Part shown: piece by piece, positions 20,522 to 30,227 of the stretch
Numbering within the stretch: position 1 is the first letter of the stretch
How the letters are laid out: every line of letters begins with the position of its first letter
Assembly: GCF_001559595.1 (NCBI RefSeq)
Contig: NZ_LNTY01000058.1
Coordinates: 1 to 64,000, forward strand
Direction: 5' to 3'
DNA length: 64,000 nt
Source of the DNA: Enterovibrio coralii
GTDB taxonomy: Bacteria; Pseudomonadota; Gammaproteobacteria; Enterobacterales; Vibrionaceae
Position numbers and translations under genes: made by a program
Notes under the pieces: model-generated
Seen by the model: only the letters and a program-made list of their open reading frames with translations
What the model was told of the DNA's origin: nothing
Database searches by the model: none

Positions 20522-21747
20522 GATTTCTCCTTGGCGTGACGACGATGAACGGTGACGGATGCTTTGATAAACGTCGCGCGCGGAGCCACTGGCGACAGGG
20601 TTTCTACTCTGGTATTGACGAAAAAGGGCAGCAAGAACATCAGCATGATGGTGCTGTTCACGGCGACAAATAACACCATGGCGAGAATGTAAACGGACAA
20701 CAAAAATGCCACGGGATTCTGCGCACGTTGGCGGTAGAGCTTTCTTGCTCCAATCAAGAAGCCGCCGATGAGAATAAACAGACCAACAGTGCCGTATTCA
20801 ATCGCCACATCGAGGACAAAGTTGTGGGTGTAGATTGCAAGGTTCGGGTTTAAGAACAGCGGCTCTAAGTAATCTGGCAGCATCTTAGGTCCAACGCCAA
20901 GCCAAGGATGAGAGAGGAATAACTCAAACCCGTTGGCGAGCAAAAGCTTGCGCCAAAGCTCTGAGTCCCACTGCGCCTCTTCCTGATCGGCGAAGAGGAT
21001 GTCGTAGCGATTAAACTCTATGGCATCGAGCAGAGGCTGAGTGCCCCATGTCAGCCATGCAGAGAGCACTGAAAGCGATATTGCGGCCAAGGCAAACACC
21101 AGCATGGTTTGAATGTTCTGTTGTTGTCTCGCGTTGAGTGGACGACAGAACAGGTAGTCGGCAATCAAAACAGCGACGACACCAATCATGGCTTTTCGCT
21201 CACCGGACATGAGCAGCATGACGAAGGCAATCCCCAGAAACAGATGACTGAAGCGGATTTGATGGCGCATGACATAGAGCATGGCAAAGCAAAAACCGAA
21301 AAAGTACTTGGTGTTTTCAAGGTGTTTAAAGTCATTGAATTCGGGGTGGCTTAGGTGCCAAAGCGCGGTGTAGATAGCACCACCAAACGCATACAATGCA
21401 ACCAATGACAAAAAGCGCGGCGAAGCGAGCAGGTTTTTCTGATGCAACACGCCAAGAAAAGCGGCGATGGAAAGCCACTGAACCATCTCAATCAGAATAA
21501 GCTTGCTCGGTACGTTGTTAATGAGCCCGCACAAGACAATATAAATCACGAAGACAACGATAAATCCGGAGGCTTTGATGGTGCTATGCAGTAATTGTCC
21601 TCGGAGGGTCGCGATCGCCAACAAACCGATAGCGATAATGCCGAGCAGATCGGCAAGGTACAGGTTTACCCCAGCCACAGATACGCGGAAGGGGATAAAA
21701 AAGAGTATGACGGCGAAGGCAGCAAGGTGTTCCAAAGGTTTAGCCAT
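20518..21747 (-). CDS. O-antigen ligase/polymerase family protein (Wzy-like)
   Basis: This is a 409-residue membrane protein with about 11 hydrophobic segments and a large periplasmic loop (around residues 220-300). The motif THNFVLDVAIEYGTVGL, with the His-Asn and Glu typical of Wzy_C proteins, follows that loop. It would polymerise lipid-linked units in the periplasm. Its start overlaps the preceding glycosyltransferase by 8 bases and its stop overlaps the sulfotransferase start by 4. Polymerase is favoured over ligase because Wzx and Wzc partners are encoded in the same operon. Confidence 0.83.
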   Translation of the reverse strand: MAKPLEHLAAFAVILFFIPFRVSVAGVNLYLADLLGIIAIGLLAIATLRGQLLHSTIKASGFIVVFVIYIVLCGLINNVPSKLILIEMVQWLSIAAFLGVLHQKNLLASPRFLSLVALYAFGGAIYTALWHLSHPEFNDFKHLENTKYFFGFCFAMLYVMRHQIRFSHLFLGIAFVMLLMSGERKAMIGVVAVLIADYLFCRPLNARQQQNIQTMLVFALAAISLSVLSAWLTWGTQPLLDAIEFNRYDILFADQEEAQWDSELWRKLLLANGFELFLSHPWLGVGPKMLPDYLEPLFLNPNLAIYTHNFVLDVAIEYGTVGLFILIGGFLIGARKLYRQRAQNPVAFLLSVYILAMVLFVAVNSTIMLMFLLPFFVNTRVETLSPVAPRATFIKASVTVHRRHAKEKS

Positions 21748-22828
21748 TTAGCACCCTCTGATACGTGTCGTAATACTGGGTACGAAAGGACTGCAGCGTG
21801 AAAAGCTGACAGCGAGACACCGCGTAGTCCGCCGCTTCCTGATACGCCGCTGGGACGGAGCAAAGCATACTGATTTCTTCTGCCAGCATCTTGTCATTGC
21901 CAACATCAAACAGGTAAGCGTCGTTGCCAATCACTTCTGTCATGCCTTGAACGCGAGACGCTAGCACGGGCAAACCTGCCGCCATGGCTTCCACCGCAGC
22001 AAGGCCGAATCCTTCCACGCTCGAGCTTTGCACGTAGAGATGCAGTGAATCCAAAAACGCCGGAATGTCCTCTTGCACGCCATGAAAGAGGACGCGCTCT
22101 TGCAAGCCCAATTTAAGGGCTAAGGCTTGGTACTCCTCTCGACGGTCGCCGTCTCCTGCAAAGTGCAGTTCATAGTTGTCAGGCAACTGACTGAGTGCGC
22201 GAATGATAGTTGGATGGTCTTTATAAGCATGAAAGCGGCCAACCATGCCGATCCTTATGGTCTCATTCAGATCGGGTGATGGCTTTGGCTGCAAAGAGAA
22301 CTTGCTGAGCTCGACACCGTTAAGGATAACTTGGTAGTGTTTTTTCCAATGAGGCACAAATGATTCAAGGGCTTGCTTAACCTGATCGGTGATGCAGACG
22401 GTCACGTTATAGCGCCAATAAAGGATGTACTCGAAAGGCTTAAGCCAAAAGTGATCGCGGCGACGATTGTGCGTCGCGTGTTCGGTCTGAATGCGCTTTT
22501 TTCCAAATGCCGCCAACGCGAGGTAGATGGACGGGAACAGATGACCGTGGATCAAATCCGGCCATCTCAGGAGTTGCCACTTTTGCTTTAACGTCAACGT
22601 ATTCCAGGCAAAGCAGTCGATCCCTTGCGCTTCCAGTTCTTCTCGAAAGTCATTGTCGTCGTCGAGCGTGATCACGCGGATCTCGTACCCCTCTGGTGGC
22701 GGAAGAACCAGATCAATCACGAAACGTTGTGCTCCACCATTGCGCGAAAGGTCGTTGATAATGTGCAGCACTTTCGCGGTCGTCGGAGCCACTTTCTCTC
22801 TCTCAGTTGGTAGCGTCACGGTATTCAA
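21740..22828 (-). CDS. Glycosyltransferase family 4
   Basis: This is a 362-residue GT-B transferase. NDLSRNGGAQRFV near residue 25 is the N-terminal glycine loop, IGMVGRFHAYKDHPTIIRAL starts the donor domain, and SSSVEGFGLAAVEAMAAGLPVLAS carries the ExFGxxxxE-type donor site. The TTG at 22828 has a weak ribosome site; the GTG at 22792, preceded by GAGAGAAA, is a fair alternative. It follows cysN by 12 bases and overlaps the polymerase gene. Acceptor and sugar are unknown. Confidence 0.87.
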   Translation of the reverse strand: MNTVTLPTEREKVAPTTAKVLHIINDLSRNGGAQRFVIDLVLPPPEGYEIRVITLDDDNDFREELEAQGIDCFAWNTLTLKQKWQLLRWPDLIHGHLFPSIYLALAAFGKKRIQTEHATHNRRRDHFWLKPFEYILYWRYNVTVCITDQVKQALESFVPHWKKHYQVILNGVELSKFSLQPKPSPDLNETIRIGMVGRFHAYKDHPTIIRALSQLPDNYELHFAGDGDRREEYQALALKLGLQERVLFHGVQEDIPAFLDSLHLYVQSSSVEGFGLAAVEAMAAGLPVLASRVQGMTEVIGNDAYLFDVGNDKMLAEEISMLCSVPAAYQEAADYAVSRCQLFTLQSFRTQYYDTYQRVLNG

Positions 22829-22840
22829 AGCCAGCCCCGA

Positions 22841-24250
22841 TCACTCGATGGGTTTGGTTTCCCACTCGGGATAATGCTCCCGAATAAAACGGTTCAAGGC
22901 GATTTCTGCGTCGGAATACTGTCGCTGGGTGCCCGCTCCGGTTGGGGCGTGAATAGCTTCAACCATACCCGCCGCCACCGTGATGTTACTGAGGCGATCT
23001 ATCACAATAAACGCGCCGGTTTTGCGGATGTCGGCGTACTTGTCGGCGGCCACGTCAGCATTAACATGAAGGTCAACCAACCCAATCTCATTCAACGCCA
23101 GTGCATCAGCTGACTGAGTTTGAAAGGTATTGATATCAATCTTGTGGGAGATGTTGCTTACCCGACCCGTCACGCTGTGGGTCGCGAACTTAAAGTCATA
23201 GTCGTGTCCGACTTTGAGCGGGTCTTGAGACATCCACACCAAAGAGGCAGCGAAGCGATCTGAGAGTGTCGGCGCGGTATCTGGGTGCGCCAGCATGTCT
23301 CCGCGGGATATGTCGATTTCATCTTCGAGGGTCACCGTAATGGCGTTGTTCGGGGCGACACTGTTGAGGTCGGCATCATAGGTGACAATGCGGCTGACCT
23401 TGCTTTGTTGACCAGACGGCAACGCGACCACGGTATCGCCTTTTCGCAATATGCCGGAGGCCAGTGTGCCGCAATATCCGCGGAAACCATCGTTCGGCCG
23501 GTTGACGAATTGAACGGGAAAGCGCATGTGTTCGAGGTTCTGGTCGCGGCTGATCTCAACGCCTTCCAGCAATGCCATCAGAGACTCGCCTTGGTACCAC
23601 GGCATTTTTTCGCTGACGGAAACGACATTGTCGCCTTCAAGTGCAGAGATAGGCACGTAGTGCACGTCTTTGATGCCAAGGTGGTCAGCCATGGCTTGGT
23701 AATCAGCTTTGATGGCGTCGTAAACCTTCTCATCAAAGTCCACCAAGTCCATCTTGTTGATTGCCACCACGACATGGCGGATACCGAGCTTGCTGACGAT
23801 GTAGCTGTGTCTGCGGGTTTGTGTGAGCAGGCCTTTTCGGGCATCTACCATCACAATGGCCAGCTCGCAGTTAGATGCACCCGTTGCCATGTTGCGGGTG
23901 TATTGCTCGTGCCCCGGACAATCCGCAATGATGAATTTGCGCTTTTCGGTAGAGAAGTAGCGGTAAGCCACATCAATGGTGATGCCTTGCTCGCGCTCGG
24001 ATTGGAGGCCATCGACTAAAAGGGCAAGATCGAGTGCATCACCCGCATTGCCAACGCGTGCGTTGTCTTTGTGGAGTGACGACAAATGATCTTCGAAGAT
24101 CAGTTTTGTGTCGTAGAGCAGTCGGCCGATCAAGGTGGATTTACCGTCATCGACGCTGCCGCATGTGAGAAGCCTCAGCAGATCTTTGTTTTCATGCTGG
24201 TGGAGATAAGCTTCTATGTCCGTCGCGATAAGCGCAGAACTGTGGCTCAT
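22841..24250 (-). CDS. cysN: Sulfate adenylyltransferase subunit 1 (GTPase)
   Basis: CysN is the regulatory GTPase that drives APS formation by CysD. The G domain shows CGSVDDGKSTLIGRLLYD (G1), DCPGHEQY (G3) and NKMDLVDF (G4), followed by EF-Tu-like beta domains. The 469 residues match stand-alone CysN (475 in E. coli), so there is no fused CysC kinase as in NodQ. It follows cysD by 54 bases inside the exopolysaccharide operon rather than in the usual cysteine locus. A dedicated role in sulfate activation for glycan sulfation is likely. Confidence 0.95.
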   Translation of the reverse strand: MSHSSALIATDIEAYLHQHENKDLLRLLTCGSVDDGKSTLIGRLLYDTKLIFEDHLSSLHKDNARVGNAGDALDLALLVDGLQSEREQGITIDVAYRYFSTEKRKFIIADCPGHEQYTRNMATGASNCELAIVMVDARKGLLTQTRRHSYIVSKLGIRHVVVAINKMDLVDFDEKVYDAIKADYQAMADHLGIKDVHYVPISALEGDNVVSVSEKMPWYQGESLMALLEGVEISRDQNLEHMRFPVQFVNRPNDGFRGYCGTLASGILRKGDTVVALPSGQQSKVSRIVTYDADLNSVAPNNAITVTLEDEIDISRGDMLAHPDTAPTLSDRFAASLVWMSQDPLKVGHDYDFKFATHSVTGRVSNISHKIDINTFQTQSADALALNEIGLVDLHVNADVAADKYADIRKTGAFIVIDRLSNITVAAGMVEAIHAPTGAGTQRQYSDAEIALNRFIREHYPEWETKPIE

Positions 24251-24304
24251 GAGTCACTCCTTGTGCAGACAAGCGAAATTCCAAGTGTTTTCTGTGTGAG
24301 GCTT

Positions 24305-25222
24305 TTAGAAGTAGCCTTCTCGTTTCTTTTGTTCCATTGAGCCAGCCTGATCGTGGTCAATCACACGGCCTTGGCGCTCTGAGGTTTTGGTCAGCAGCAT
24401 TTCCTGAATGATTTCAGGCAAGGTCGCTGCCGTTGACTCGACTGCGCCCGTCAGTGGGTAGCAACCGAGTGTTCTAAAACGTACCGATTTCATCTGAGGT
24501 ACTTCGCCCTTTTCCAGCGGCATACGGTCGTCATCGACCATGATAAGTGTGCCATCACGCTCAACGACCGGACGCTCTTTGGCGTAGTAGAGCGGCACGA
24601 TGTCGATGTTTTCTAAATAGATGTATTGCCAGATATCCAGCTCCGTCCAGTTGGACAGAGGGAAGACGCGAATGCTCTCGCCTTTGTTGACTCGCCCGTT
24701 GTAGGTGTCCCAAAGTTCAGGACGTTGGTTTTTTGGGTCCCAGCGATGGTGCTTGTCGCGAAAAGAGTAGACGCGCTCCTTGGCGCGGCTTTTCTCTTCG
24801 TCACGCCTTGCGCCACCAAAAGCTGCATCAAAGCCATATTTATCGAGAGCTTGCTTGAGCCCTTGCGTTTTCATCACGTCGGTGTGCTTGGCACTGCCGT
24901 GGTCAAACGGGTTGATGCCCATGTCTACACCGTCTTGGTTGATGTGGACCAAGAGGTCTAACCCCAACTTTTTCGTCAAGGCATCGCGGAAGGTGATCAT
25001 CTCGCGAAACTTCCACGTGGTATCGACATGGAGCAGGGGAAACGGCGGTTTGCCGGGCGCAAAGGCTTTCATCGCCAAATGCAGCATAACCGCCGAATCT
25101 TTGCCGATGGAATAGAGCATGACAGGGTTATCAAACTCAGCGGCAACTTCACGAATGATGTGGATCGATTCGTTTTCCAGTTGCTTGAGATGGGTTTGGT
25201 TCAGCGCAATCATGTCCACCAT
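24305..25222 (-). CDS. cysD: Sulfate adenylyltransferase subunit 2
   Basis: CysD adenylates sulfate to APS. It is a PP-loop ATPase: [16 protein letters not shown] near residues 35-50 is the pyrophosphate loop, and [16 protein letters not shown] near residues 135-150 and the terminal [10 protein letters not shown] are family hallmarks. The 305 residues match E. coli (302). AAGGA precedes the ATG at 25222; the ATG at 25213 is an alternative. It lies 12 bases after the DHH phosphoesterase gene, in the same operon. Confidence 0.96.
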   Translation of the reverse strand: MVDMIALNQTHLKQLENESIHIIREVAAEFDNPVMLYSIGKDSAVMLHLAMKAFAPGKPPFPLLHVDTTWKFREMITFRDALTKKLGLDLLVHINQDGVDMGINPFDHGSAKHTDVMKTQGLKQALDKYGFDAAFGGARRDEEKSRAKERVYSFRDKHHRWDPKNQRPELWDTYNGRVNKGESIRVFPLSNWTELDIWQYIYLENIDIVPLYYAKERPVVERDGTLIMVDDDRMPLEKGEVPQMKSVRFRTLGCYPLTGAVESTAATLPEIIQEMLLTKTSERQGRVIDHDQAGSMEQKKREGYF

Positions 25223-25233
25223 GACAAGTCCTT

Positions 25234-26205
25234 TTATCGTTCCAGCGGATAACGCTGGTGGAAAGCTTCAATAAAGTCGTTCAAAAGCTCAGCGGGTAAG
25301 GCGTTGATCCCCGCTGCTGCTTTACGGCCGCCGCCGGTAGGAAACGACGATGCCAACTCGTCTGCTCCCACTCGGTTTTTCAACGGTGCACGGATGCTGA
25401 CCAAGTAGTTACCGTCGGCTTTCGCCGTAATGACTGCGTTCGCAACCTCTGGGTCACGGTTGGTCATGTCATTTGAAAACACACCGCTGATACGTCTTGC
25501 CCACGCTTCGTCGGGGAACATAAACACCCGAGAGCCAGTACGCTCAGAATATGGCACGACAGCGGCTGCTTTTTCGCTGTCACCGAGGAAGCCATTTTCC
25601 AGCGTCGCGTAAACATCTGGGCGCTCCGCAATAAAGTTGAATGGGGAAGGGTAAACCGCCATCAGCTTGTAAATTTCGGCTGGGGAGAACAGCAGATCAG
25701 ACAAAGATGCGCCGTAACCGTTGTAGTTGAGGTAGGTGCCAAACTGCTTGAGCTTCAGAGTATCTTGTTCGCTGAGCCCACTTTTTTTCGCCAGAGTATC
25801 GGCCACGGCCAACATGTTGTCGCCATACGCGCCCACGAGTGCCCATTCGCGATAACGACCATCCAGCAATTTGTCGACGATCAAGCTGGTACAGGTGTTG
25901 GCGGCGGTATTGATATGTGTGGTGAGGGCTGGATGATCCGGCACGTCATCGGGGTTATGGTGATCGGCATAAAACACACGCACACCCTGCGACAACAGAT
26001 TGTCGAGGGCGCAGCGGTTTTTCCCCATGGCCACATCAAGTACCGTCACGTCTTGAGCGATGGCAGGGTCGACTTGTTTTAGCAGGGCGATATCTCGCTT
26101 CACCCCGGTGATGAGTGCACTGTCCTTGGGCGTGGCGAGACGTAGCTGGATGAGTGCGCAAATCCCATCCGCATCGCCATTGAATACATCAAAGCTGGTT
26201 TTCAT
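25234..26205 (-). CDS. DHH/DHHA1 family phosphoesterase, candidate pAp phosphatase
   Basis: This is a 323-residue cytoplasmic protein. The catalytic motifs of the DHH superfamily are in order: [13 protein letters not shown] near residue 6, [12 protein letters not shown] near 54, and [11 protein letters not shown] near 77 (the DHH motif). The C-terminal [13 protein letters not shown] near residue 296 is the GGGH-like DHHA1 substrate loop, with Arg-Lys in place of His. The superfamily includes NrnA-type enzymes that cleave pAp and short oligonucleotides. Its place between the chain-length kinase and cysD suggests it removes pAp left by the sulfotransferase. That role is inference; a nanoRNase or cyclic-dinucleotide role is possible. 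Confidence 0.78.
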   Translation of the reverse strand: MKTSFDVFNGDADGICALIQLRLATPKDSALITGVKRDIALLKQVDPAIAQDVTVLDVAMGKNRCALDNLLSQGVRVFYADHHNPDDVPDHPALTTHINTAANTCTSLIVDKLLDGRYREWALVGAYGDNMLAVADTLAKKSGLSEQDTLKLKQFGTYLNYNGYGASLSDLLFSPAEIYKLMAVYPSPFNFIAERPDVYATLENGFLGDSEKAAAVVPYSERTGSRVFMFPDEAWARRISGVFSNDMTNRDPEVANAVITAKADGNYLVSIRAPLKNRVGADELASSFPTGGGRKAAAGINALPAELLNDFIEAFHQRYPLER

Positions 26206-26237
26206 TATTGTCCGTTTGTCCTTGTAACGTCAGCGTC

Positions 26238-28463
26238 CTAGCTGGCTTCTAAAGTTTCATCATCCCGTTTGTTGTTATTGTAGTAGCCGTAGTGAAGCTT
26301 ATATTTTTCCTCAGCATATTTGCTGGATAGCTGGTTGAGCACGACACCGTCAATTGTGATGTCATGGCGCACCAATTGCCCCACGGTCTGATTAATTTGT
26401 TTTTCTGTTGTTGATTCGGCTTTCACCACCAAAATCATGCCGCCTGCGAGTTTGCCGAGGATCAGGCTGTCACTGACAATTTGCACTGGTGGTGTGTCGA
26501 GCACGATACGGTCATAGCTCTGTTTGAGCTGATTGAGCAAAGCTGCAAACTTGGGCGAACCGAGCAGTTCTTGCGGGTTCGGCGGTAACAAGCCAGCGGG
26601 CAAGATATCGAGCGATGACGCTTCATCGTGATAAATACACTCGTTGACAGGTGCGCCCATCACCAAGATGTTTGTTAGACCTGCTTGGTTGCGCGGCAAG
26701 CCATAGCGTTGGCCAATAGCTGGTACGCGCAAATCGCAGTCAATGAGCAGGGTGCGCTCCATGTTTGCCAAGGATTGCGCGAGGTTCAATGCGACCGTCG
26801 TTTTCCCCTCAGATGGAAGGGAAGAGGTGACGGACAGTACTTTTCGGTTGCTGTTTGTGAGCGTCAGCAGAATGGATGTCCGAATGGTGCGGACAGATTC
26901 GCTGAACAGGGCTGCATCTGGGTCGAGATACAGAGTGTGGTCGATCGGGGTATGCTTGAATCGCTTCGTCTTAACCCGAGGTAAAAATCCTAGGTGCTGC
27001 AAGCCGAGCTTCTCCTCAACATCATCTGGTTTTTCAATGGTATTGCGGTAAGCGTCTGCAAGGAAAGCACCCATGATGGCAATCAATAGAGCGAATGCGG
27101 CACTGATCACGATTAATTTGGTGGTTTGTGGTCTGAAAGGGTCTTGTGGCGACTTCGCGATGTCAGTGAAGCGCGCATTAAGCGATTCAAAATCGCTGGT
27201 GGCGGTGGTTTCTTTCTGACGATTCAAGAACATTTCATAAAGCTGACGGTTTGAATCCACATCGCGCTTGAGCGCATCGTACTCGGTGCGCTTACTGGTG
27301 ATGTTCTGGTAGTCACCTTTTTTACTCTCAAGCTCTGCCACCAAGGCTGCTTCTTGTTTGATGGCATTGTTCATCTCTTTCTCAATACCACGGGCAAGTT
27401 CGCGAATAACAGAACGTGCTCTCGCTCTCACGGCATCAAGCTGGGCGCGCGCTTGGATCATTTTGTCGTGCTTGGGGCCATAGCGTTTGGCAAGCTCAGA
27501 CACCTTACGCTCAGCATCAATCTCTGCACTTTTCACATCGCGCACTTGCGGGTGATTGGAAATTTCAGGCACAGAAAGCAGGCTTGCAGGACTGCCTCCA
27601 CTGGTTTGGAGCAACGAATAAATCGCTTCTGCGGCGACACGGCGCTCTTTGGCTTCGGAGACGCGGATGGTGAGATTGGTGAGTTCCGTGCCTGCCAGCT
27701 CATCAATGTCACTCAGTTCAATCAAACCTTCTTGCTTGAGGAAGTTAGTTAGTGCCATCTCAGCGACTTCGAGATTGTCTTTGAGCACAGCAAGGCGTTC
27801 AGTCAGCCAAGTTGATGCGGTTTGCGTCGCCAGTAGGCGCGCTTCTAGGTTGGACTCTATGTAGGCGTTACCGACTGCATTCGCCACTTTGGCGGCGAGA
27901 TCTGGATTTGCCGAGTCAAAGTGGATGCGCACCAGTTGGGTATAACGGATAGGCTCAATCGCAAAATGTGATTTGAATTTTTTAAGTACTGCGCGCTTTG
28001 CGGCCTCGCTGTTGAGCTCGGTCGAGGGCTGTACGGGCTTAGGTAAGAAACCTTCCAAACCGTCGATTTGGCGCAGCAGCGTGAGCAGTCGATCGCGAGG
28101 TGAAGGCTTGCCGACCAGGCTGTTGAATTCTGGGTACTTCGCCAGTTCTAACTCTTCAATCACGTTTTCAGCAATGTGGTCAGAACGTAGGATTTCGAAT
28201 TGCGTTTGGTAATACTCTTTTTTATTCGTATCGAGGGCATATACCTCTTCGATAGAGACGGCCTTGTTGGCACTGGATTCGATCAACAAGGTGGCCGTCG
28301 CCCGATAAACCGGTTGGATGGACAGAATGAATAAGGTGGCGGCAGCAGTGACAATCGCGACAAAGAGAACAATGGGGAACCAGTAGCGCGCGAGCACATT
28401 CACGAATCGCTTAAAATCGACGCGTGGCGTGTCGTTGACCGGATTTGGCTCAATGATTTTCAT
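26238..28463 (-). CDS. Polysaccharide co-polymerase with tyrosine autokinase domain (Wzc/GumC-type)
   Basis: This 741-residue inner-membrane protein controls chain length and export. A Wzz domain with membrane segments near 31-50 and 447-466 brackets a long periplasmic coiled-coil region. The cytoplasmic BY-kinase follows: Walker A SSLPSEGKTT near 549-558, Walker A' LLIDCDLR, Walker B IVLDTPPV, and a C-terminal tyrosine cluster YKLHYGYYNNN. Both halves are on one chain, as in proteobacterial Wzc. An AAGGAC site precedes the ATG. It lies between the export lipoprotein-like gene and the DHH gene. Confidence 0.93.
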   Translation of the reverse strand: MKIIEPNPVNDTPRVDFKRFVNVLARYWFPIVLFVAIVTAAATLFILSIQPVYRATATLLIESSANKAVSIEEVYALDTNKKEYYQTQFEILRSDHIAENVIEELELAKYPEFNSLVGKPSPRDRLLTLLRQIDGLEGFLPKPVQPSTELNSEAAKRAVLKKFKSHFAIEPIRYTQLVRIHFDSANPDLAAKVANAVGNAYIESNLEARLLATQTASTWLTERLAVLKDNLEVAEMALTNFLKQEGLIELSDIDELAGTELTNLTIRVSEAKERRVAAEAIYSLLQTSGGSPASLLSVPEISNHPQVRDVKSAEIDAERKVSELAKRYGPKHDKMIQARAQLDAVRARARSVIRELARGIEKEMNNAIKQEAALVAELESKKGDYQNITSKRTEYDALKRDVDSNRQLYEMFLNRQKETTATSDFESLNARFTDIAKSPQDPFRPQTTKLIVISAAFALLIAIMGAFLADAYRNTIEKPDDVEEKLGLQHLGFLPRVKTKRFKHTPIDHTLYLDPDAALFSESVRTIRTSILLTLTNSNRKVLSVTSSLPSEGKTTVALNLAQSLANMERTLLIDCDLRVPAIGQRYGLPRNQAGLTNILVMGAPVNECIYHDEASSLDILPAGLLPPNPQELLGSPKFAALLNQLKQSYDRIVLDTPPVQIVSDSLILGKLAGGMILVVKAESTTEKQINQTVGQLVRHDITIDGVVLNQLSSKYAEEKYKLHYGYYNNNKRDDETLEAS

Positions 28464-28496
28464 GTTTACTTTGTCCTTGTAAAAAGCGCAAAAATT

Positions 28497-29016
28497 TTAG
28501 AAAAAGCTTTGCTCTACAACGATGATATCCCCAGGCTAACTGCCTGAGATAAGCCAACGTTTTTTTGTGTACTTCCGTTTTTGGCTTCTGTTTTTTGTAT
28601 TTTGTTTCTCGATGCTCGGTCGGTAAATCCACCCGCAATGGCGATGGCTTTACCCACGGTCAAACCTGGCTGGAAGTCGTATCCACCGGGCTGATTGACT
28701 TCTCCGTTCACGTAAAACTTACGAAATTGAATGACGTTAACCGTGACCTTTGGGTCAACCAGATAATCGCCGCGCAAGCCGCCCTCAATCAGACGTTGAA
28801 GCTCTCCCACCGATTTGCCTGCCGCCTGAAGCCTGCAAGGTAGGGGTAATCAAATCGGCCGCGTGCACTCAGCAAAATGTCCATGGAAAGGTCATCTTCA
28901 CCATAGACTTTGATGGAAATCCGATCGCCATCATCCAGCACGTACTTGTCCTCGCTCGCGGAATGCACGAACAAAGGAAACAGCAGCAATAAAATGGCGG
29001 CTAATTGACGTATCAA
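28497..29016 (-). CDS. Short Wza-type polysaccharide export protein (two frame breaks)
   Basis: Repaired, this is a 173-residue periplasmic or outer-membrane export protein. A signal peptide (MIRQLAAILLLLFPLFVHSA) is followed by the Poly_export domain start DKYVLDDGDRISIKVYGEDDLS, an SLBB-like segment FYVNGEVNQPGGYDFQPGLTV, and the usual end GDIIVVEQSFF. There is no lipobox. The start is TTG at 29016, with GGAG 10 bases before it, overlapping the TGA of the preceding gene. Breaks lie near 28829-28832 (restores LAGLQAAGKSVGELQ) and 28534 (restores AVSPGDIIVV). The short form has one SLBB domain and lacks Wza's C-terminal outer-membrane helix. Confidence 0.85.
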
Positions 29017-30217
29017 AGGCTTATCTCCGTCCCTATGAAATAGAGTGTTTGGTCGTAGCTGTACCCGTTAAACGTAGAATCTCGATTGAAGTGCGAAGCC
29101 CCAATCGAAATATCCCACCAACGCTTTAAACTGTAGACAAAGGTCAGTCCCAACGTAGTGTCCTTGTCTTTTCGAATGCCCGGGTAGTCGTTCACGCCAT
29201 ATCGAGTGGAAAGCACCGAACCGAACAAGGGGGTCCAGTTGTGGTCCCACTCAAGGCGAATGGATTGGTCTTCGACATAATCGCCTTGAATGTCTGGGTC
29301 GCGGACGTAGTCGCGGCCTTCCAAGCGAAACTCGCTAAAATCTGTCGGTGACCAGCTCAGATTGAGACGCCAGCTAAGGCCATTAAAGTCACTTCTGCGG
29401 CTGTCTTTAAAATCTTTGTTTTGCCACCCGACAAGTACCGTACCTTTGGTTTTGCCTGTGATATCCCATTCCAGACCGCCATAAAGGAAGGTGTTTTGGC
29501 TATCGCGCGTGTAGCCGGGATCGGGGTCGACGTACTGGTAGCTGCGATCTTCAAATCGCGCGATGGTCACCGCTTGAAAATAGCTTGAAAGCGCGTAGTA
29601 GAACTCACCGCTCAGATAAGGTTGTTTCCAATCGTAGTATCGGGTTTCTTCTACTTGGCTGTTTCGGATAAAGGTTTGGTCTTTGTACTTTTTATCTTCA
29701 TAGCCGATGATGCCAACCAAGCGTCCTTTTGCCCCAATGGCACCATAGGTGTAGCGGGCGTTGAGATCTTGATGGTTGAAGCGAAGCGGTTCGTCCACCG
29801 CAAGGCTGATGCCTTCAGTCAGGCCAGTACCTCGAGGTTCGTGGGTAACACGAAACACGTAATCGAGTCTTAAGCGGTTGCGGATGTCGAACATCCAAAA
29901 CGACGATGCATGGGCGCGATGATCGATAAAGTCATCGTCACTGCTGTCGCTGTAACTGAAGGCGTCGAAACGGTAGTCGAATTGATAGGCACCGCGATCG
30001 GTTTCGAGCTGTGCTATCACTTTGGGAGAGACAATAAATCGCGGTGAACTGACGGTATTGTTTTCCGTTCGTCGTACGTTGTCATTATGTCCCACGCTCA
30101 TGGCGATAGAGGGATGATATCGATACCGTTTTCTGTTTGATACGCGAGCGGCTCCACCGCCAATGCAGAGAAAGGAACGAATAACAGCGGACTGAATACT
30201 GCATGTCTTAGCTTCAC
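29013..30217 (-). CDS. BBP2-type outer-membrane beta-barrel protein (one frame break)
   Basis: Repaired, this is a 401-residue outer-membrane protein. The signal peptide is (V/M)KLRHAVFSPLLFVPFSALA. The mature part is a series of aromatic-ended alternating strands (for instance YQFDYRFDAFSYSD, RLRLDYVFRVTHEP, SIRLEWDHNW), ending in a strand with YFIGTEISL. This is the pattern of the BBP2 barrel family found in exopolysaccharide loci. The GTG at 30217 has a perfect AGGAGG seven bases upstream. The frame breaks near 30109-30113; one base joins IDIIPS to IAMSVGHNDNV. It probably forms, with the short Wza, the outer-membrane exit of the polymer. Confidence 0.8.
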
Positions 30218-30227
30218 GCCTTCCTCC

